Part shown: positions 59,375 through 64,000 of the stretch, piece by piece
Position numbering within the stretch: the stretch's first letter is position 1
How the letters are laid out: the number at the start of each line of letters is the position of its first letter
Assembly: GCF_965279055.1 (NCBI RefSeq)
Contig: NZ_OZ257125.1
Coordinates: 620,001-684,000, forward strand
Direction: 5' to 3'
Length of the DNA stretch: 64,000 nt
Source of the DNA: Hydrocarboniphaga sp965279055
Lineage (GTDB): Bacteria; Pseudomonadota; Gammaproteobacteria; Nevskiales; Nevskiaceae
Translations under genes and position numbers: made by a program
Notes under the pieces: model-generated
The model's input: the letters and a program-made list of their open reading frames with translations, nothing else
Told to the model about the DNA's origin: nothing
The model's database searches: none

Positions 59375-61945
59375 GTGCTTCGAATGAATGCGGGTTCCCG
59401 CTGTTCGGCTGTGTTGTCGTCGCTGGCCTTTCTCGCCGCGGCGGCGTCACCGAACGTCGCCCTGGCGCTGGGTTTCACGATTCCGTTTTTCGACGAAGAC
59501 ATCACGGCGACGTCGAACACCACGCTGATCGAGGGCGTGGCGATCCGCGCCGAGCCGCAGCGCGAGCGCTCCATCGGCAAGAACGAGCTCAATCCCAACG
59601 TCTGCGGCCGCACCGCCGGCGGCGAGGTTTTTTATCAGGAGTGCCAGGGCCTTTTCAGGGAGCAGATTTTTCCGTCGCAGCATCTTGCCGATGCGCCCGG
59701 ATCGTTCAGCAATAATTTCAGCCACGGCAACCTGAACTATCGCCAGGGCGACATCACGCAGGCCGAGCTGCGCGTCAACGAAGATGTCACGCTGGTGTGG
59801 AAAGGCTGGACGTTTTTTGCCAAGGGCATCGGCTTTTACGACCCGGTGAATTACAACTTCACCGAGTACCATCCCAACCTCATCACCAAGGACAACTACC
59901 AGCAGGTCGGCTACCTGTCGACCGCCGGTACCGAGATCGTGCGCACCGGTCAGAACACCGGTGTGTTGGCGCCGCTGATCGCCGGGCTCGGACTGCCGCC
60001 GAGCCTGCTGACCGGCCTGCTGTCCAATCCGCTCGGGATTCCCGGCCTGGGTGTGCGCACCGACTCGACGCCGTGCCCGGCCGATCGCAATCCGAGTGCC
60101 GGCCCCTGCGGCGTCGTCTATGGCCCGGGCGGCGTCGTCTACCAGAAGCGCAGGGACTCCACCACGCTGAAGGAAATCGGCCTGGGCCTGCAGTTGCTGG
60201 ACTTCAACCTCACCGGCAACGTGCCGGTTCCGATCGTCGACAAAACCCTGCAGGTCAGGATCGGCCGGCAGCAGGTGATCTGGGGCGAGTCGACGCTGGA
60301 GTTCTTCGACTCGATCAACGTGATGAACCCGCCCAATCTGAATAATTTCTTTCGGATCGGAGGCAATGGCCTGGATGATTTCTACCAGCCGCTGAATGCG
60401 GTCTCGCTGGCGATGACGCCGTCGGACAACATCAACCTGTCGGCCTGGTATGCGCTGGAATTCCAGCCGGTGCAGCTGCCGGCGGAGGGCGGTTTCTATT
60501 CGCCGGTGAATCTCGGGACCAACAACGAGGGCCCCGACTACCTGACGATCAGCTTTGCCAACCTGGCGCCGGACCAGGACGCCAAGGGCACGCTGCTCGA
60601 CAGTCCGCTGACGCTGATCACCAACACCACCTCGCGGGCCAGCCGCCTGCGCGACGAGAATCCCAACGACGCGGACAACAACTTCGGACTCAAGCTGACG
60701 TATACCGCCGACTGGCTCAACAACGGCACCAATCTCGGCTTCTACTTCGCCAACTACACCTCGCGCGTTCCGATCGTCAGCATTTACTCGGCCGACGAAT
60801 CCTGCGCGAAGAACACCACGAATACGGTGGCGTTCTTCCTGGCCTGCCCGGACATCCCGTTCCTGCATTCGCTGACCCATCCGAACGATCCGGAAGGCGC
60901 CACCAGCGACGCGTTCCCGCTCGACAGCATGAAGTTCCGGCTGGAATATCCCAAGAACGTGAAGATGCTGGGCTTCAGCTTCAACACCAGCTTCGGCGAT
61001 GTGTCGATGCAGGGCGAGGCGGCGTATCGCCCCAACGATCCGCTGCAGGTCGATATCGTCGACCTTGCATTCGCCGGCCTCGGCCCGGTGTTCAACAACT
61101 GCCATATCGCGCCGGGTTGCAGCGGCAGCACGGTCGGCCTTGGAACCCAGGCCGATGGCGGCGTCGGTGTGTACGGCAACAGCAACTACCAGACCGCCAA
61201 CGGCTCCGGCGCCTACAACGATACTTATGATCTGATCGTCGGCCAGCTGCCGGGCTCGGGCCGCTCGTTCCCCAATTTCGTGATCCCGTATCGCGGTGGA
61301 CAGATCGGCGCCAACCCGGCCAATTCACGCATCCAGGGCTGGGAGCGATTCAAAACCCTGTCGCTGGATTTCGGCGCAACCTACGTCGAGGGCAATACCG
61401 ATTTCACGCCGCGTTTGCTCGGAGCGGACCAGATCATCTGGCTGCCCGAACTCGGTTTTCGCGCGGTGCTGAATCTGCCCGACCAGGACCAGCTGGCACT
61501 GGCCGTGCCGGGCACCTTCACCAGCCCGACGGCGGGCGCGGACGGCTCCGGTGCCGATGGCTCGCGCCAGGCCTGCTCCACCAACGTCGCCTGCAACTAC
61601 GGCCCGGACGGCTTGCGCTTCAATCCACATCAGGCGCCGCTGGGCCTGTATCCCACCAAGCTGTCGGGTGGCATCGGCGCCGTGGTGCTGATCCGCTGGG
61701 ACAACATCCTGCCGGACATCAGCATCGATCCGCAGATCATCTTCAAGTACGACGTCTTCGGCCACGCGCCGGGCTATCTGTCGAACTACGTCAAGGGCCG
61801 CGTGTTGTGGGACACCAACATCGAGGTCCGCTACGGATCGCAGTGGTCGTTCAATCTCGGCTACCAGATGTGGGCCGGTGGTGGAGACGCGAACCTGTTC
61901 CAGGATCGCGACACGGCGAGATTCTTCGTCAAGTACTCGTTTTAG
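59375..61945 (+). CDS. DUF1302 family protein (outer-membrane beta-barrel type)
   Basis: 856 residues from GTG 59375, preceded by GGAGGA; ATG 59384 is an alternative. Signal peptide ends near ALA-LG. Features of DUF1302: ITATSNTTLIEGVAIRAEPQ near the N-terminus, RIGRQQVIWGESTLEFFDSINVMNPPNLNNFF in the middle, and C-terminal strands ending RFFVKYSF with terminal Phe as in outer-membrane barrels. Operon with DUF1329 and an RND transporter, the usual trio in beta- and gammaproteobacteria that handle hydrophobic compounds. Confidence 0.9.
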   Translation: MLRMNAGSRCSAVLSSLAFLAAAASPNVALALGFTIPFFDEDITATSNTTLIEGVAIRAEPQRERSIGKNELNPNVCGRTAGGEVFYQECQGLFREQIFPSQHLADAPGSFSNNFSHGNLNYRQGDITQAELRVNEDVTLVWKGWTFFAKGIGFYDPVNYNFTEYHPNLITKDNYQQVGYLSTAGTEIVRTGQNTGVLAPLIAGLGLPPSLLTGLLSNPLGIPGLGVRTDSTPCPADRNPSAGPCGVVYGPGGVVYQKRRDSTTLKEIGLGLQLLDFNLTGNVPVPIVDKTLQVRIGRQQVIWGESTLEFFDSINVMNPPNLNNFFRIGGNGLDDFYQPLNAVSLAMTPSDNINLSAWYALEFQPVQLPAEGGFYSPVNLGTNNEGPDYLTISFANLAPDQDAKGTLLDSPLTLITNTTSRASRLRDENPNDADNNFGLKLTYTADWLNNGTNLGFYFANYTSRVPIVSIYSADESCAKNTTNTVAFFLACPDIPFLHSLTHPNDPEGATSDAFPLDSMKFRLEYPKNVKMLGFSFNTSFGDVSMQGEAAYRPNDPLQVDIVDLAFAGLGPVFNNCHIAPGCSGSTVGLGTQADGGVGVYGNSNYQTANGSGAYNDTYDLIVGQLPGSGRSFPNFVIPYRGGQIGANPANSRIQGWERFKTLSLDFGATYVEGNTDFTPRLLGADQIIWLPELGFRAVLNLPDQDQLALAVPGTFTSPTAGADGSGADGSRQACSTNVACNYGPDGLRFNPHQAPLGLYPTKLSGGIGAVVLIRWDNILPDISIDPQIIFKYDVFGHAPGYLSNYVKGRVLWDTNIEVRYGSQWSFNLGYQMWAGGGDANLFQDRDTARFFVKYSF

Positions 61946-61995
61946 CTCAACGTCAAACGGACATTAGCGGCAATTAAGCAGGAGGAGATTCAAAC

Positions 61996-63345
61996 ATGAG
62001 AAACAGGCTTCTATCAGGTTGTACCGCCGTGGTGCTGGCACTGAGCGCGCAGGCCGCGCTGGCGAAAGTAGGCGCTGACGAAGCGGCCAAGCTGGGCTCG
62101 ACACTGACGCCGGTCGGCGCCGAGAAAGCCGGCAACAAGGACGGGTCGATCCCGGCCTGGACGCCGGCTGCGCAGCGCGGAAAGCTCAGCGGCGAATTCG
62201 CGTCGGACCCGGCGATCGAGGCCGACAAGCCGATCGCGACCATCACCGCCGCCGACACCGCCAAGTACGGCGACCAGTTGAGCGAGGGCAGCAAGTACCT
62301 GCTCAAGACGTTCCCGGATTACAAGATGCTGGTGTACCCGAGCCACCGCACCGTGTCCTGGCCCGAGTTCATCTACAAGTCCACCGCCGCCAACGCCACC
62401 ACCTGCGAGCTCAAAGGCACGGACGATCCCGACAACTGCGTGCAGGGCTTCCCGTTCCCGATCCCCAAGTCGGGCGCCGAAGTGATCTGGAATCACCGTC
62501 TGAAGTGGCGCGGCGATACCGTGCGCCGCAACAACGACCAGCTCAATGTCGATGCCTCCGGCCATGGGCAGACGGCGCAGCTGGTTGAGGACATCAGCTT
62601 CCTCTACGCCAACTCCACCAACCCGGTTCCGTTGAAGGCGGGCAAGGGTCTGTTCCTGTATTACCTGTCGAAGATCATGTCGCCGGCGCGTACCGCCGGC
62701 ACGATGATTCTGGTCAACGAAAGTGCCGGCACCGGCGCGACCGGTCGCGCCGCGTGGTTGTATGCGCCGGCCTTGAAGCGCATCCGTCGCGCGCCGGCGG
62801 TGTGCTGCGACAACCCCTACGAGGGCAGCGACGGACAGCAGTTCTACGACCAGGTCGACATGTACAACGGCGTGCTCGAGCGCTACACCTGGAAGCTGGT
62901 CGGCAAGAAGGAAATGATCGTCCCGTACAACAACTTCAAGATGTCGCGTGCCAAGTACGACCAGCTGGTGCATCCCAACTTCCCGAATCCGGAGATCGCC
63001 CGCTACGAGAAGCATCGCGTCTGGGTCGTCGAGGCCGACCTGATCCCGGGCCAGCGCCATACCTACGCCAAGCGCAGGCTGTACGTCGACGAAGACTCGT
63101 GGGACATCGTCATGATCGACTGCTACGACGCCAAGGGTGCGCTGTTCAATTTCCAGGAAGGTTTCCTGACGCCGCAGCCCAACGTGCAGACCGTGTTCAC
63201 CGTGCCGGAAGTGATCCATCACTTCGACTCCGGGCGCTACTTCATGACGGCGCTGCAGGCGGAAGGCAAGCCCAACGACTACAGCGTCAAGTATCCGGAC
63301 GGCTTCTTTACCGACAGCGCCGTGCAGCAGCGCGCCAGCAAGTAA
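61996..63345 (+). CDS. DUF1329 periplasmic protein (LolA-like)
   Basis: 449 residues with a signal peptide (RLLSGCTAVVLALSAQAALA). DUF1329 patterns: GNKDGSIPAWTPA, PFPIPKSGAEVIWNHRLKWRGD, RVWVVEADLIPGQRHTYAKRRLYVDEDSW. The family has a LolA-like fold and may carry a lipid or hydrophobic molecule through the periplasm. It has AGGAGGAG upstream and lies between DUF1302 and an RND transporter. Confidence 0.93.
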   Translation: MRNRLLSGCTAVVLALSAQAALAKVGADEAAKLGSTLTPVGAEKAGNKDGSIPAWTPAAQRGKLSGEFASDPAIEADKPIATITAADTAKYGDQLSEGSKYLLKTFPDYKMLVYPSHRTVSWPEFIYKSTAANATTCELKGTDDPDNCVQGFPFPIPKSGAEVIWNHRLKWRGDTVRRNNDQLNVDASGHGQTAQLVEDISFLYANSTNPVPLKAGKGLFLYYLSKIMSPARTAGTMILVNESAGTGATGRAAWLYAPALKRIRRAPAVCCDNPYEGSDGQQFYDQVDMYNGVLERYTWKLVGKKEMIVPYNNFKMSRAKYDQLVHPNFPNPEIARYEKHRVWVVEADLIPGQRHTYAKRRLYVDEDSWDIVMIDCYDAKGALFNFQEGFLTPQPNVQTVFTVPEVIHHFDSGRYFMTALQAEGKPNDYSVKYPDGFFTDSAVQQRASK

Positions 63346-63367
63346 GCCAGCAAAGCGGAATACGCGA

Positions 63368-63390
63368 TGACCCGCGGCATGCGCGGGTCA
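63368..63390. terminator. Hairpin after DUF1329
   Basis: TGACCCGCG / CGCGGGTCA with a 5-base loop, 22 bases after the stop, without a T run. Could set expression relative to the RND gene. The rest of 63346-63550 is without a gene. Confidence 0.4.
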
Positions 63391-63550
63391 GCTGCTGCGC
63401 CACCGGCAATCCAGCGCCTCGATCCGCCATGCCTTGGTGTGGTGATCGACGCTGCCTGCCGGCTGCTGCAGCGCCGTGATGACCCGGCTGCGGACGCCAG
63501 GTTTGCGTCTTCATTCAATTGTGGGATCAGGTTTTACTGGAGCGGTTACG

Positions 63551-64000
63551 ATGCATGCTGAATCCAAAGGATGGTTTGCGACTCTCTTCGTCAGGCTGAC
63601 CGAGCCGCTGATTTTTTCCAAGCGGCCGCTGACGCTGAGCGTTATCACGCTGCTGACGCTGTTTCTTGGATACCAGGCATCGAACCTCAAGCTGGATGCC
63701 GGCTTCGAGAAGCAGCAGCCCAAGGGGCATCCGTACATCCAAGTGTTGAAGAAGTACCAGGATCAGTTTGGTGGCGGCAACAGCGTGTTGCTGGCCGTCA
63801 GCCAGAAGCCCGGCAAGGGCGACATCTACAATGGCCGGTTTCTCGACTCGCTGAAATCGGCAACCGACGCGGTGTTCTATACCCCCGGCGTCGACCGCAC
63901 CCGCATCAGTTCGTTGTACACGCCCAACGTGCGCTTTCTCGAGGCGGTCGAAGGCGGCTTTCGCGGCGGCAACGTCATTCCGTCCGGCTTCGTGCCGACC
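63551..64000 (+). CDS. RND/MMPL-family transporter, 5' part
   Basis: First 150 residues; runs off the window. GGAG lies 9 bases before the ATG. One membrane helix (LTLSVITLLTLFLGYQA) is followed by the beginning of a large periplasmic domain (LKLDAGFEKQQPKGHPYIQVLKKYQDQFGGGNSVLLAV), as in RND transporters that accompany DUF1302/DUF1329. Probably exports or takes up a hydrophobic molecule with those partners. Confidence 0.88.
   Translation, partial: MHAESKGWFATLFVRLTEPLIFSKRPLTLSVITLLTLFLGYQASNLKLDAGFEKQQPKGHPYIQVLKKYQDQFGGGNSVLLAVSQKPGKGDIYNGRFLDSLKSATDAVFYTPGVDRTRISSLYTPNVRFLEAVEGGFRGGNVIPSGFVPT

Overview
The window looks like chromosomal DNA of a GC-rich gammaproteobacterium with two membranes, probably near Nevskiales/Solimonadaceae or Xanthomonadales. 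This is an inference from high GC in all genes, PQQ synthesis, a TonB receptor, a DUF1302/DUF1329/RND trio, and several families of short palindromic repeats typical of such genomes. It carries about 53 protein genes, two of them cut by the window edges. I saw no rRNA, tRNA, CRISPR array, prophage or intact insertion sequence.

Layout. 1-8.0 kb: a PQQ locus, with pqqABCDE on the + strand and a divergent histidine kinase / response regulator / M16 peptidase operon on the - strand; the peptidase contains two palindromic repeats translated in frame. 8.1-15.1 kb: a secreted 11-residue-repeat protein, DUF4345, a cyclase/ATPase regulator, an alpha/beta hydrolase, a hydroxyaspartate ammonia-lyase and a small P-loop kinase. 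15.1-18.7 kb: two genes preceded by leader-ORF/terminator modules that look like attenuators, then a NYN nuclease, a MocR regulator and a divergent LysE exporter. 18.8-31.9 kb: housekeeping and accessory genes (dicarboxylate symporter, Kup, alpha-amylase, cardiolipin synthase, phytase-like esterase, hybrid kinase, MFS exporter).

32-52.9 kb looks like a catabolic neighbourhood for a hydrophobic, possibly steroid- or terpenoid-like compound: four SDR-fold enzymes, three SnoaL/NTF2-fold proteins, a MaoC-type dehydratase, a TonB receptor co-oriented with four membrane proteins (two resembling oxidase subunits III and IV, two unknown paralogues), an AraC regulator, a cytochrome P450 with a fused C-terminal beta domain, its ferredoxin, and a TetR regulator with a striking triple operator. 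The substrate is not determinable from sequence. An LRR-kinase sits inside this stretch.

53-64 kb: a formylglycine-generating enzyme, a CorA/ZntB-like and PiT transporter pair, an OmpA-family protein, and DUF1302, DUF1329 and an RND transporter that runs off the right edge.

Best candidates for something undescribed: the paired attenuator-like leaders (15.1-16.0 kb), the oxidase-subunit III/IV pair without a catalytic subunit (43.8-46.2 kb), the P450 fusion, the 18-bp-phased CAATATTG operator beside a 34-residue membrane peptide, and palindromic repeats that have become part of coding sequence.
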